Source of the DNA: Chloroflexota bacterium
GTDB lineage: Bacteria; Chloroflexota; UBA5177; JANWHV01
NCBI GenBank assembly: GCA_025450255.1
Contig: JANWHV010000271.1
Location: forward strand, 1 to 13,467
Length of the DNA: 13,467 bases
Reading direction: 5' to 3'
Shown here piece after piece: positions 5,081-13,467 of the stretch. The number at the start of each line of letters is the position of its first letter. Within the stretch, counting starts at the first letter, position 1. The notes beneath the pieces were generated by a model. That model did not search any database. It was not told the origin of the DNA and saw only the letters and a list, made by a program, of their open reading frames with translations. Position numbers and translations under genes: made by a program.

Positions 5081-6877
5081 GTGGGTGATGGGAGCCAATT
5101 CCGTAGCGAATGGCTGCACGGCACGCCCACGTCAATCCGCGACCGGCTCGGCGCCTGGATCCATCTCGCCGCGACCGTGAGCGAGGATGAGGCCGTGATA
5201 TATATGGATGGCGTCGAGACCTATCGAGGTTATATTTCGGCGCCCCCTGAACCGGCGCCTGGCCCTTCGGCACGCCTGCGCATCGGCGCCGGCGCGGAGC
5301 GCGACGCCGCCAACAACTTCCTGGACGGAGATATTGCGCTGGCGTTCGTGGGCCATTTTGTGCTGGAGAGCGCCGATATACGTAGGCTGGCAGGGGACAG
5401 ACGCGGCGCCGGCATTGCCGAGATCAAGGCAGGCACGATGCTTGGCTTTTGGCCGCTCGACGAGGAGCGCGGTGCGCGAGTCACGGATCACTCGGGGTGC
5501 GCCCGGCACGGCCATATAGTCAATCATGGCGCCTGGCAGATTGGCGGCCCGGGCCACGACGGCGCTCTAGGCGTGCCGGGGTATGTTCCCGCTGCCGACC
5601 TGAATCGTGGCCACGCGCTGCGCCTGTGCGGCGACGACCTGGTCGATTGCCGGTGGAGCGTCACCGACGATTACACGGTGCCGGATGACGCCGCGGCGGG
5701 AATCTATGCCGCCCGCGTATGCCTGACCGGGCAAGATCCCACGACCGCGCTGACGATCCCATTTGCCGTCGTCCGCGCGAAGCCCCGGCAGCAAGGCGCC
5801 GTCGCGCTGCTGCTTGCCACCAATACCTGGCATGCGTATGGCCGTATTCCACGAAACGACATGCGCATTCCCGGCCTCACGTCATCGTTCTACACCAATC
5901 ACGTGAATGGCCGCCCGTTCTTCCACCTGGGCCTGCAAGCGCCGATTCCGCATGCCAATCCCTATGGCTATGAATCCGAGCGCGCCGCGCACACACGCCA
6001 CTCGCATCTGGTCCGGCCCGAGCGCTTCGCGCAGGCGTGGCTCGAGGCGGAGGGCTACCCATTCGAGTGCCTGACCGATCGAGACCTCCATTCGGACCCT
6101 GGCGTGTTGCGCAACTTTCAGGTGCTGCTTATTTGCGGGCATAACGAGTACTGGAGCGACGCCATGCGCGATGGAGTACTTGGCTATCTAGACAGTGGGG
6201 GCCACGTCCTCTGCATGTCGGGAAATAGTCTGTACTGGCGCGTATCGTTCGACGATGAGATGAGCGTCATGGAGTGCAGGAAGACGGTCGAGAGCGTCGA
6301 CGATCGCTGGCTGTCGCCTTTCCAGTGGGGCGAGCGCTGGCACGGCACGGATGGGCTGCCCGGCGGCGCCTGGCAATTGGTCGGACAGCCAACGCACGAC
6401 GTGATTGGGCTCACCATGCAGGGTATGGTCGACGACGGAACCCCGACCGCGTTCGCGGCCTTTCACGTCGAGGAGCCGTCTCATTTTCTATTCCATGAGC
6501 CCGAGCACGTGCCGGTAACGGCGGCGGGGACAATCGGCGAGCTGAGCTTGAACGGACCGAAGGCCAGCGGCTATGAGATGGACGCGACACCGCAAGTGGT
6601 CGGCATTGTATCCGCGCCAACACCGGGACTCGTTACACTCGCCGGCGCCCGCGACCAGTGGTCGATCGAGTTTGCCGGCGCCGATCGCCGTCATGGCGCC
6701 GATCTGATCTATTGGCAGCGACCGGCGGGCGGGCAGGTAGTGAACGCCGGTAGCATCGGCTTCAGCGGCGCGCTCGCCGTCGACCCGGGCGTGCGCGCGT
6801 TGATGCGTAATGTGCTGGCCCACTTTGGCGTGCGGCGCGGACCGGACGGCAAACCCGCCGGTGGAGAGCCGGTATGA
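5081..6877 (+). CDS. N,N-dimethylformamidase large-subunit-like protein, C-terminal catalytic piece
   Basis: This 598-codon piece holds the second half of the LamG-like domain (to about residue 170 of this piece) and the C-terminal domain of the dimethylformamidase large-subunit family. With the upstream piece the frame is about 768 codons, close to the roughly 760 residues known for that subunit. Characterised members hydrolyse a small amide with a mononuclear iron held by two tyrosines and one glutamate. Candidate ligands here are Tyr253 in TNTWHAY, Tyr295 or Tyr297 in NPYGYES, and Glu356 in GHNEYW; the assignment is by motif order from memory. TDRDLH, GGHVLCMSGNSLYW and the Trp-rich segment after it are also family features. 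GTG 5081 has no ribosome-binding site and starts mid-domain, so independent translation from there is unlikely. No small alpha subunit gene is visible. In this locus the substrate is more likely an amide or another bond in the imported compound than dimethylformamide. Confidence 0.85.
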   Translation: MGDGSQFRSEWLHGTPTSIRDRLGAWIHLAATVSEDEAVIYMDGVETYRGYISAPPEPAPGPSARLRIGAGAERDAANNFLDGDIALAFVGHFVLESADIRRLAGDRRGAGIAEIKAGTMLGFWPLDEERGARVTDHSGCARHGHIVNHGAWQIGGPGHDGALGVPGYVPAADLNRGHALRLCGDDLVDCRWSVTDDYTVPDDAAAGIYAARVCLTGQDPTTALTIPFAVVRAKPRQQGAVALLLATNTWHAYGRIPRNDMRIPGLTSSFYTNHVNGRPFFHLGLQAPIPHANPYGYESERAAHTRHSHLVRPERFAQAWLEAEGYPFECLTDRDLHSDPGVLRNFQVLLICGHNEYWSDAMRDGVLGYLDSGGHVLCMSGNSLYWRVSFDDEMSVMECRKTVESVDDRWLSPFQWGERWHGTDGLPGGAWQLVGQPTHDVIGLTMQGMVDDGTPTAFAAFHVEEPSHFLFHEPEHVPVTAAGTIGELSLNGPKASGYEMDATPQVVGIVSAPTPGLVTLAGARDQWSIEFAGADRRHGADLIYWQRPAGGQVVNAGSIGFSGALAVDPGVRALMRNVLAHFGVRRGPDGKPAGGEPV

Positions 6878-6911
6878 TGCGGCGCGGAGAGATTTAGGGC
6901 GAGGGGAGGCA

Positions 6912-8042
6912 ATGCGGGTGCGGGCAAACGAGACTGCCGGACGGCGCGTGCGCGCCGGCATCATTGGGCCGCGTGGCATCGGCACGGTACACTGCGCGGC
7001 GCTGCGAAGTATTGGCGTGGAGGTCGTGGCCGTCGCGGCGTCGTCACCCCAAAGCGCCAGAAACCACGCCGCGCGGCTCGGTATTCCCAGGGCGTATGAC
7101 GATCCCGAGGCGCTGATTCGTGCCGGCGAGGTCGACGCGGTACATATCTGCTCGACAAATAACACGCACGCCGCGCTGAGCCACGCCGCTCTGGCGGCGG
7201 GCAAGCACGTCATTTGCGAGAAGCCGCTCGCCACATCGCCGGCGGATGCCTGGAAGCTCGCGCATGCGGCGGCACAATCGGGATTGGTACACGCCGTATG
7301 TTATGTCTATCGGTATTTCACGCTGCCGAGACTCCTGCGCGCCTGGAACGCCGCCGGCAAGCTGGGCCGGGTGCATCTCATACGGGGCGCGTTTTTGCTC
7401 GACGAAATTCTATTGCAGAACGACCCGCAACACTGGATGTTCGATCCGGCGCGTATCGGCCCCTCGCTCTCGTTTGCCGATATCGGCGTGCACTGGTGGG
7501 ATCTGGTGGAGTTCGTCAGCGGCCAGCGCGTCGTGGAGGTCGTTTGCGCCAAGCAGGCGGTGCGGACCACGAACGATCTCAGCGACGATAGCGATGCCAT
7601 ATTGCTGCGGCTGGATGGGGGGGCGATCGCCACGGCCGCCATCGGGCAGGTGGCCCCCGGCCACGTCGATACACTATCGCTCGAGTTAATCGGGACCAAA
7701 GCCAGCGCGGCATGGGACCAGCACAGCGCGGATAACCTGTGGTTTGCCCCACTTGCCCAAACGCCCGAGACCGTGCTACGTTCGTCCATCGACGCCGGCA
7801 CGCTCCACGGCACGGCACACGCACTGCCGGCCGGTAAGACAGAAGATTCCGCGGACGCGTTCCGCAATATGATGGCCGATGTCTATGCGCCAATCCGCGG
7901 CGGCGCTGCCGATCCCTACCCTTCGTTCGCCGACGGCGCGCGCGGCGTGGATATCCTGGCGGCCGTGCTGCGCAGCGCGGACGAGCACCGCTGGGTGGCG
8001 GTCGGGGACGATCGCGGCGGAGACAGGGAGACAGATACTTGA
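6912..8042 (+). CDS. Gfo/Idh/MocA-family NAD(P)-dependent oxidoreductase (first of four)
   Basis: This 376-residue cytosolic dehydrogenase uses ATG 6912, preceded by GGGGAGG at ideal spacing; upstream in-frame codons run back into the previous gene and are rejected. The Rossmann N-domain begins RAGIIGPRGIGTVH (14-26), a glycine-rich turn with Pro-Arg inserted where GxGxxG is usual. The ICEKPL motif carries the conserved Lys104. The C-terminal alpha/beta domain has the catalytic-type ADIGVHWWDL, with Asp190 and His194. The family oxidises or reduces ring hydroxyls of sugars, cyclitols and related compounds with NAD(P). The gene follows the dimethylformamidase-like gene by 34 bp, so it may act on the product of that enzyme, but this is inference. 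Substrate is unknown. Confidence 0.9.
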   Translation: MRVRANETAGRRVRAGIIGPRGIGTVHCAALRSIGVEVVAVAASSPQSARNHAARLGIPRAYDDPEALIRAGEVDAVHICSTNNTHAALSHAALAAGKHVICEKPLATSPADAWKLAHAAAQSGLVHAVCYVYRYFTLPRLLRAWNAAGKLGRVHLIRGAFLLDEILLQNDPQHWMFDPARIGPSLSFADIGVHWWDLVEFVSGQRVVEVVCAKQAVRTTNDLSDDSDAILLRLDGGAIATAAIGQVAPGHVDTLSLELIGTKASAAWDQHSADNLWFAPLAQTPETVLRSSIDAGTLHGTAHALPAGKTEDSADAFRNMMADVYAPIRGGAADPYPSFADGARGVDILAAVLRSADEHRWVAVGDDRGGDRETDT

Positions 8043-8150
8043 TCGATCGGAAACGGGTCTGTGAGCATTGAGTAGGTCATTTCCGACGGTGGTCGCGTGG
8101 CCGGGCCGCGCCAGGCGGCGAGCCGCGTGAGGAAACAGGGAGATCGCGGC
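8043..8150 (+). other. Gap before the regulator gene
   Basis: This 108-bp gap is the largest between the catabolic genes. It contains a 7-bp inverted repeat TCGGAAA (8047-8053) / TTTCCGA (8080-8086). I see no good -35/-10 pair and no copy of the AACGTT operator, so the regulator is probably transcribed from upstream, or from a promoter type I cannot recognise. Confidence 0.3.
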
Positions 8151-9212
8151 GTGAACCCCATTGTCGAGCGGCGCGCGCGACTGGAGGATGTCGCGCGCCT
8201 CGCCGGCGTCTCACCAACCACCGTCTCGCGGGCGCTTCGCGACGACGCGCGCATCAGCGAGAATACGCGCCTGGCGGTACAGCACGCGGCCAACCGGCTC
8301 GGCTATATACCGGACGCGCGCGCCAGCAGCCTGCGCGGGCGGGCCACCAGCACCATCGGATTGCTACTCCCAGATGTGGCCGATCCGATGCACAGCCAAT
8401 TCGCGATGGGTGCGCAGCAGGCTGCCTCGGCCCAGGGCTATACCGTGCTGCTTGCCAACGGCCTCTCCGATCCGTCCCAGGAGCGCCAGGCGCTGCAAGT
8501 GTTCACGGCGCAACGGACGGACGGCATCGTGCTGGTAGGGAGCATGTTAAGCCCACAGGAGGCCAGCGCGCTGGTAAGTCCCTGTCCCGTGGTCCACGTC
8601 GGCGGCGAGAACGTAAGTCTCGCCGGTAACAGAAACGAGCTGCCGACCGGCACTATTCGCGTCGACGATGTGAGCGGCATAGAGGCCGTGGTCGAACATC
8701 TGAAAAGCTGCGGGTACCGGCGCGTCGCCTACGTGAACGGGCCGGACCTGGCGTCGAACGTCACGAGGCGAGATACTGCCCTTCGCTGCCTGGCATCGGC
8801 CGGCATCAGCGCCGCGCTATACCCCTATCTCGGCGGCGTGGAAAGCCTCGGCGCCCTCAGCACGATGGTATCGACGCTGATTGCGGATCGACCGCATGCC
8901 TTGATCTGCTATGACGACGTGGAAGCATTGGGCATCATGGACGCGCTGCGCGGCCGCGGCATACGGGTACCTGACGATATTGGTATCGTAGGTTTCGACG
9001 ACATCCCGTTCGCGGGCATTGCCAATCCACGCCTGACGACCGTGGCGCAGCCATCCGAGGAAGTTGGCCGCGGCGCCTTCGGTATGTTGCTCGCGGGGCT
9101 CAAGAATGGCGAATTGCCGCCTTCGATCACCCTGCCGGTACGCTTAATTGTGCGGGAAAGCACCGCAACCACGATCGACGGTACCCAATACACGGAGGAG
9201 TACGACTCGTGA
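8151..9212 (+). CDS. LacI/GalR-family transcriptional regulator
   Basis: This repressor has 353 residues from GTG 8151, which has GGGAGA 7 nt upstream and gives the normal family N-terminus; an in-frame GTG at 8097 would add 18 atypical residues. The helix-turn-helix occupies about residues 11-30 ([19 protein letters not shown]). The hinge helix with Leu61 (RASSLRGR) is the residue that inserts at a central CpG of operators. A periplasmic-binding-like effector domain follows, starting [17 protein letters not shown] and ending with [21 protein letters not shown], the standard signature. The two palindromes at 769-790 and 951-970 have the expected central CG, so they are its likely targets. It is co-oriented with the catabolic genes and overlaps the next one by 4 bp. 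The inducer is probably a pathway substrate or intermediate. Confidence 0.95.
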   Translation: MNPIVERRARLEDVARLAGVSPTTVSRALRDDARISENTRLAVQHAANRLGYIPDARASSLRGRATSTIGLLLPDVADPMHSQFAMGAQQAASAQGYTVLLANGLSDPSQERQALQVFTAQRTDGIVLVGSMLSPQEASALVSPCPVVHVGGENVSLAGNRNELPTGTIRVDDVSGIEAVVEHLKSCGYRRVAYVNGPDLASNVTRRDTALRCLASAGISAALYPYLGGVESLGALSTMVSTLIADRPHALICYDDVEALGIMDALRGRGIRVPDDIGIVGFDDIPFAGIANPRLTTVAQPSEEVGRGAFGMLLAGLKNGELPPSITLPVRLIVRESTATTIDGTQYTEEYDS

Positions 9213-10393
9213 CGCGCACTATCGGCGTAGGCGTGATTGGCATGGGCTGGATGGGTCAGGTGCATAGCCGCGCCTACAACCAGCTTCGCGACCGCTTCCA
9301 CGACAGCGGCATCGTACCTCGACTGGTGATCTGCTCGGATACGGTGGAGGCGCGGGCCGTGGAAGCACGGGAGCGCTTCGGCTTCGAGAACACTACTATC
9401 GACTGGCGCGCGGTGATTGCCCACCCGGACGTCGAGGCCGTGAACCTCACGGCGCCAAATGCCATGCATCTCGAGATGGTACGCGCCGCGGCGGCGGCGA
9501 AAAAGCACATTCTATGTGAAAAGCCGGTTGGCCGATTCCCTGAAGAAACGATCGAGGCGTATCACGCCGCGCATGATGCCAGGGTGCTGACGTTGGTCGG
9601 CTATAACTACCGTTGGGCGCCGATGGTGCAATATGCCCGCGACGTCATCGCGAGCGGCGAGCTGGGCGCAATCACCCATTATCATGGCCGTTTTCTCAAC
9701 GGGTACGCGGGCGACGCGCTGGGATTTCTCTCCTGGCGCTTCCTGGCCGAGCAGGGTTTGGGGACATTGGCCGATCTCGGCTCACACGTCATCGACATGG
9801 CGCATATGCTGGCCGGCCCAATTGAGCGCCTGGTCGGCAACCGCCATACCTTCATCACCGAGCGGCCCATCCAGCAACCCGGCAGCGGCACGCACTACGA
9901 TACGGCGACGGGCGACGAGCGGCGCGGCGCGGTGACGAACGAGGACTACTTCAGCGTTATCGCGCGTTTCCGGAACGGCGCCCAGGGCATACTGGAATCG
10001 TGCCGGGTGATCAATGGCGCGAAGTGCGACATGTCCTTCGAGGTCCACGGCGTCAGGGGCGCTCTCAAGTGGAACATGGAGCAGATGAACGAGCTGAGGC
10101 TGCAGCGCCGTGACGACGCGAATCCGGCCCGTGACGGTTATACGGAACTGCTGAGTGGACCGGCGCATCCTTTCCACAAGCATTTCAATCCTGCCTGGGG
10201 CCTGGGCCTGGGTTATGACGATCTCAAGGCGATCGAGGCCCACACATTCCTCACCTCTATTGCCGGCGGTGTCGCCGCGGAGCCAAACTTCAAGTCGGCA
10301 TGCGACGTGGCGCGGGTCCAGGACGCCATTGTGCGATCCTGGCAGAGCGAGGGCTGGGAATCCGTGGAGTATGACATGCCGGACAGGCAATAG
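9209..10393 (+). CDS. Gfo/Idh/MocA-family oxidoreductase (second of four)
   Basis: This 394-residue NAD(P)-dependent dehydrogenase starts at GTG 9209, which overlaps the regulator's stop (GTGA). GGAGGAG (9194-9200) sits 8 nt upstream inside the regulator gene, so the two are likely translationally coupled. The N-terminal Rossmann motif is [12 protein letters not shown] (9-20), the conserved lysine is Lys105 in ILCEKPVG, and the second-domain motif [14 protein letters not shown] carries Asp189 and His193. A segment at about residues 205-240 (rich in Gly, Thr and charged residues) looks like a surface insertion, and the length is above the usual 330-360. This group includes enzymes acting on inositol-like and glycoside substrates. 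The exact reaction cannot be assigned. Confidence 0.9.
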   Translation: MTRTIGVGVIGMGWMGQVHSRAYNQLRDRFHDSGIVPRLVICSDTVEARAVEARERFGFENTTIDWRAVIAHPDVEAVNLTAPNAMHLEMVRAAAAAKKHILCEKPVGRFPEETIEAYHAAHDARVLTLVGYNYRWAPMVQYARDVIASGELGAITHYHGRFLNGYAGDALGFLSWRFLAEQGLGTLADLGSHVIDMAHMLAGPIERLVGNRHTFITERPIQQPGSGTHYDTATGDERRGAVTNEDYFSVIARFRNGAQGILESCRVINGAKCDMSFEVHGVRGALKWNMEQMNELRLQRRDDANPARDGYTELLSGPAHPFHKHFNPAWGLGLGYDDLKAIEAHTFLTSIAGGVAAEPNFKSACDVARVQDAIVRSWQSEGWESVEYDMPDRQ

Positions 10394-10413
10394 CGGGATT
10401 ACGAGGTAGCAGC

Positions 10414-11319
<906 letters not shown>

Positions 11320-11327
11320 CGCGACAA

Positions 11328-11341
11328 TCGGCGTGCGCCGA
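11328..11341 (+). repeat. Short perfect inverted repeat after iolE
   Basis: TCGGCG and CGCCGA face each other around TG in the 50-bp gap after iolE. It can form a small hairpin, but there is no U-tract and an operon-internal position is likely, so it is probably only a weak processing or stability element. Confidence 0.3.
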
Positions 11342-11369
11342 GATCATTCCAGGGCGGGGAGCAAGCAGC

Positions 11370-12536
11370 ATGGACGGCGAATCCCGTAAAGTCAGGATCG
11401 GCATGGTCGGCGGTGGCTTCGGCGCCGGCATCGGCGAGAGCCATCGCATCGGCATGCGCCTGGACAACCGCTACGCGCTGCTGGCCGGATCGTTCTCGCG
11501 CGACGCGGATCGCTCACGCGCCTTCGGCCTCACGCTCGGCATCGCGCCGGACCGCCTGTACGGCAGCTACCAGGAAATGGCTGAGGCGGAGGCGGCGCGC
11601 CCGGACGGTATTGACGTGGTGAGCATCGTCACCACCAATGAGACGCACCACGCGATCGCCAGGGCGTTCCTCGAACGCGGCATCGCAGTGATCTGCGAGA
11701 AGCCTCTGACGCCGCGACTCGACGAGGCGATCGATCTCTACCGCCTGGCGCGGGAGAAGCGGGTTGTCTTCGCGCTGGCGCACAACTACTCGGCCTATGC
11801 CATGGTGCGCCAGGCCGCGCGCATGGTCCGCGACGGCGCACTGGGCAGGGTACGCATCGTGCAGGCCGAGCACGCCTCGGGCTGGGCCACGGAACGGTTG
11901 GAACAGGGCGACCACAAACAGGCTCAGTGGCGCACCGATCCGGCGATCTCGGGTGAGGCACGCGTGGTCTATGACCTGGGCACGCATGCCCACCAACTCC
12001 TGCGCTTCGTGACCGGGCTGGAAGTAACGGCGCTTTCGGCGGAAATGAGCACCGTGGTACCCGGCAGGCGCGTGTGGGACAACGCGCAGGTGGCGCTGCG
12101 CCTCTCCAACGGGGCCACGGGCTCGCTCTGGGCGTGCATGGCGGCCACCGGTCAAGAACACGGACTGCGCATCCGCGTTTTCGGCGAGCTGGCAAGCCTG
12201 GAGTGGCGGCACGAGGATCCGCACCACCTTGCCGTTCGTTACCTCGACGGATCTACGCGTATCCTTGCCCAGGGTGGGGCCGGACTGTCCGATGACGCGG
12301 CGCGCGTCACCAGGGCGGGGCTGGGCCACCCGGAAGGCTTTCTTGAATCCTTCGCCAACCTGTATTCTGATGTGGCGGAAGCGCTGTTGTCGCGGAGAGA
12401 CGGCAAGCCTGTGCCGGTCAGGGATCCTGGCTATCCAACCGCCTGGGACGGGGTCATGGGCATCCGCTTCGTGGAATCGGTAGTCGCGTCGCACGAAGCG
12501 GGCGGTCGCTGGACGGACGCCACCGTGGATATATGA
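11370..12536 (+). CDS. Gfo/Idh/MocA-family oxidoreductase (third of four)
   Basis: This 388-residue dehydrogenase uses ATG 11370, which has GGGGAG 8 nt upstream; the same frame is open further upstream only as a shadow of iolE. The Rossmann start is MVGGGFGAGIGESHRIG, a characteristic longer glycine loop (residues 12-28). SIVTTNETHH and VICEKPLTP with Lys111 follow. The motif VVYDLGTHAHQLLRFVTG gives Asp202 and His206. GHPEGFLESFANLYSDVAEAL near the C-terminus resembles a subgroup, known to me from proteobacterial and other sugar/inositol operons, that is usually paired with TIM-barrel isomerase/epimerase genes. Here the partner would be iolE, 50 bp upstream. The reaction is unproven; oxidation at a ring hydroxyl of a cyclitol or keto-sugar is likely. 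Confidence 0.9.
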   Translation: MDGESRKVRIGMVGGGFGAGIGESHRIGMRLDNRYALLAGSFSRDADRSRAFGLTLGIAPDRLYGSYQEMAEAEAARPDGIDVVSIVTTNETHHAIARAFLERGIAVICEKPLTPRLDEAIDLYRLAREKRVVFALAHNYSAYAMVRQAARMVRDGALGRVRIVQAEHASGWATERLEQGDHKQAQWRTDPAISGEARVVYDLGTHAHQLLRFVTGLEVTALSAEMSTVVPGRRVWDNAQVALRLSNGATGSLWACMAATGQEHGLRIRVFGELASLEWRHEDPHHLAVRYLDGSTRILAQGGAGLSDDAARVTRAGLGHPEGFLESFANLYSDVAEALLSRRDGKPVPVRDPGYPTAWDGVMGIRFVESVVASHEAGGRWTDATVDI

Positions 12537-12549
12537 TTGGGGGGCGACA

Positions 12550-13467
12550 ATGATCCGCATGGCGTTACTCGGCGGCGGCTTCATCGGCAGCGTTCACGCG
12601 CGCAATCTCGCCGCGCACCCAGATATAGACTTTGCCCTGGTCTATGACACCGACGCGACGCGCGCGGCGGCCGTGGCCGGCCGGCACGGCGCGCGAATGG
12701 CGCCGGACCTGGACACGATCTTTGCTTCGAGCGAGATTGACGCGGTGCTCATTGCCTCCTCCACGAATACGCACGCCGACTACCTGGAGCGAGCCGCCGC
12801 GTCCGGCAAGGCCGTATTTTGCGAGAAGCCGATCGATTTACGCATCGATCGCGTGCGCGCCGCCGTGGCCGCCGCTCAAGCGGCCGGCATTCCCGCGATG
12901 GTGGACTTCAACCGCCGTTTTGATACCAACCATGGCGCATTGCGCGCCAGCGCGGCCAGGGGCGAGATTGGGACTATCGAGCTCATCCAGATGACCACGC
13001 GCGGGCCGGCCGTGCCGCCGATTGAATACATCAAGGTCTCGGGCGGGCAGATGCGCGATCAGACCATCCACTTCTTCGACCTCCTGCGGTGGATTACCGG
13101 GGACGAGCCGATCGAGGTCCATGTGATGGGCGCCGCGCTTACCGACCCGCGGGTAGGAGAGGCCGGCGACGTGGATACGTCCATCGCCCTGCTGCGCATG
13201 CGCGGCGGCGCGCTGTGCCAGATCGATAGCGCCCGCCGCACGGCCTACGGCTACGACGAGCGTATAGAGGTTTTCGGCTCCAAAGGCATGGTCGAATCAT
13301 GTCGCCAGCGCTTCCGCGGCGTGTCCCGCTATAGGGGCGACACCATAGTCGATGACGGCATGCACCCAGGCTGGTTCGAGCGGATGGAAGAGAGCTACGT
13401 CCACGCGCTCAATGCGTTCGTGCGCGCCCTGCGGTCTGGCGAGGCGCCCGAACCGTCGCTGGACGAC
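12550..13467 (+). CDS. iolG: Inositol 2-dehydrogenase-like Gfo/Idh/MocA enzyme, IolG-like (runs off right edge)
   Basis: A frame from ATG 12550 stays open for 306 codons to the window end, so roughly 30 C-terminal residues are missing. It starts 13 bp after the third dehydrogenase, with a G-rich stretch as ribosome-binding site; ATG 12559 is an alternative. Inositol dehydrogenase hallmarks are LLGGGFIGSVHARN (6-19), FCEKPID with Lys93, FNRRFDTNH (120-128), the catalytic-type DQTIHFFD with Asp170 and His174, AGDVDTSIALL, and AYGYDERIEVFGSKGM (232-247). IolG oxidises myo-inositol to scyllo-inosose with NAD+, the step before IolE. Two differences from typical IolG are seen: TRGPAVPP instead of the usual SRDPAPPP-like loop, and DQTIHFFD instead of DMTIHDFD. 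They lie at the substrate side and may shift specificity to another cyclitol. Confidence 0.88.
   Translation, partial: MIRMALLGGGFIGSVHARNLAAHPDIDFALVYDTDATRAAAVAGRHGARMAPDLDTIFASSEIDAVLIASSTNTHADYLERAAASGKAVFCEKPIDLRIDRVRAAVAAAQAAGIPAMVDFNRRFDTNHGALRASAARGEIGTIELIQMTTRGPAVPPIEYIKVSGGQMRDQTIHFFDLLRWITGDEPIEVHVMGAALTDPRVGEAGDVDTSIALLRMRGGALCQIDSARRTAYGYDERIEVFGSKGMVESCRQRFRGVSRYRGDTIVDDGMHPGWFERMEESYVHALNAFVRALRSGEAPEPSLDD

Noticed and set aside
5072..5110. Selenocysteine insertion at the in-frame TGA.
   Set aside because: The downstream stem is only about 5 bp with a 20-nt loop, the position is a structural beta strand and not a catalytic site, and no selenoproteins are known to me in this family.
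7617..7623. Run of seven G as a possible frameshift site in the first dehydrogenase.
   Set aside because: The reading frame is continuous on both sides with normal protein sequence, so there is nothing to explain.
8041..8048. GATCGATC palindrome after the first dehydrogenase as an operator.
   Set aside because: It is too short, lacks the AACGTT core of the two matched operators and is not near a promoter.

Overview
This is a GC-rich bacterial window holding a carbohydrate uptake and catabolism locus built around inositol-type chemistry. Ten genes lie on the + strand (one interrupted by a stop codon, one running off the right edge), and one divergent gene on the - strand runs off the left edge. 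The host lineage cannot be fixed from the sequence. The high GC content, vegetative-type promoters and inositol genes would fit a Chloroflexota or actinobacterial-type genome, but this is a guess. I saw no tRNA, rRNA, CRISPR array, transposase or phage gene.

Layout. The left edge to 742 (- strand) is the N-terminal 247 residues of a DegT/DnrJ/EryC1/StrS PLP aminotransferase. Positions 743-1134 form a divergent control region. It holds two back-to-back promoters, each followed by a near-perfect LacI-type palindrome (769-790 and 951-970), a weaker operator-like site between them, and a structured leader with two tiny ORFs. Next come two CUT1-type ABC permeases (1135-2067, 2064-2933) and a secreted sugar-binding protein (3028-4485); no ATPase gene is present. 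A strong hairpin (4495-4533) follows. Positions 4571-6877 form one long reading frame for an N,N-dimethylformamidase large-subunit-like protein, cut by an in-frame TGA at 5072-5074. The rest is a Gfo/Idh/MocA dehydrogenase (6912-8042), a LacI/GalR regulator (8151-9212), a second Gfo/Idh/MocA (9209-10393), inosose dehydratase IolE (10414-11319), a third Gfo/Idh/MocA (11370-12536), and an IolG-like inositol 2-dehydrogenase open at the right edge (12550 onward).

Working model. The importer brings in a cyclitol or sugar conjugate, the dehydrogenases oxidise ring hydroxyls to ketones, and IolE dehydrates the inosose. The LacI regulator probably represses both divergent promoters through the matched palindromes. 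An amide-hydrolase-like protein and a DegT aminotransferase in the same regulon suggest that the substrate may carry nitrogen: an N-acylated amino-inositol, analogous to rhizopine (inosamine) metabolism. That is a hypothesis. The IolE assignment and the LacI/operator logic are the firmest parts; the substrate is unknown. The remaining inositol genes (iolB, iolC, iolD, iolA) are not in view and could lie beyond the right edge.
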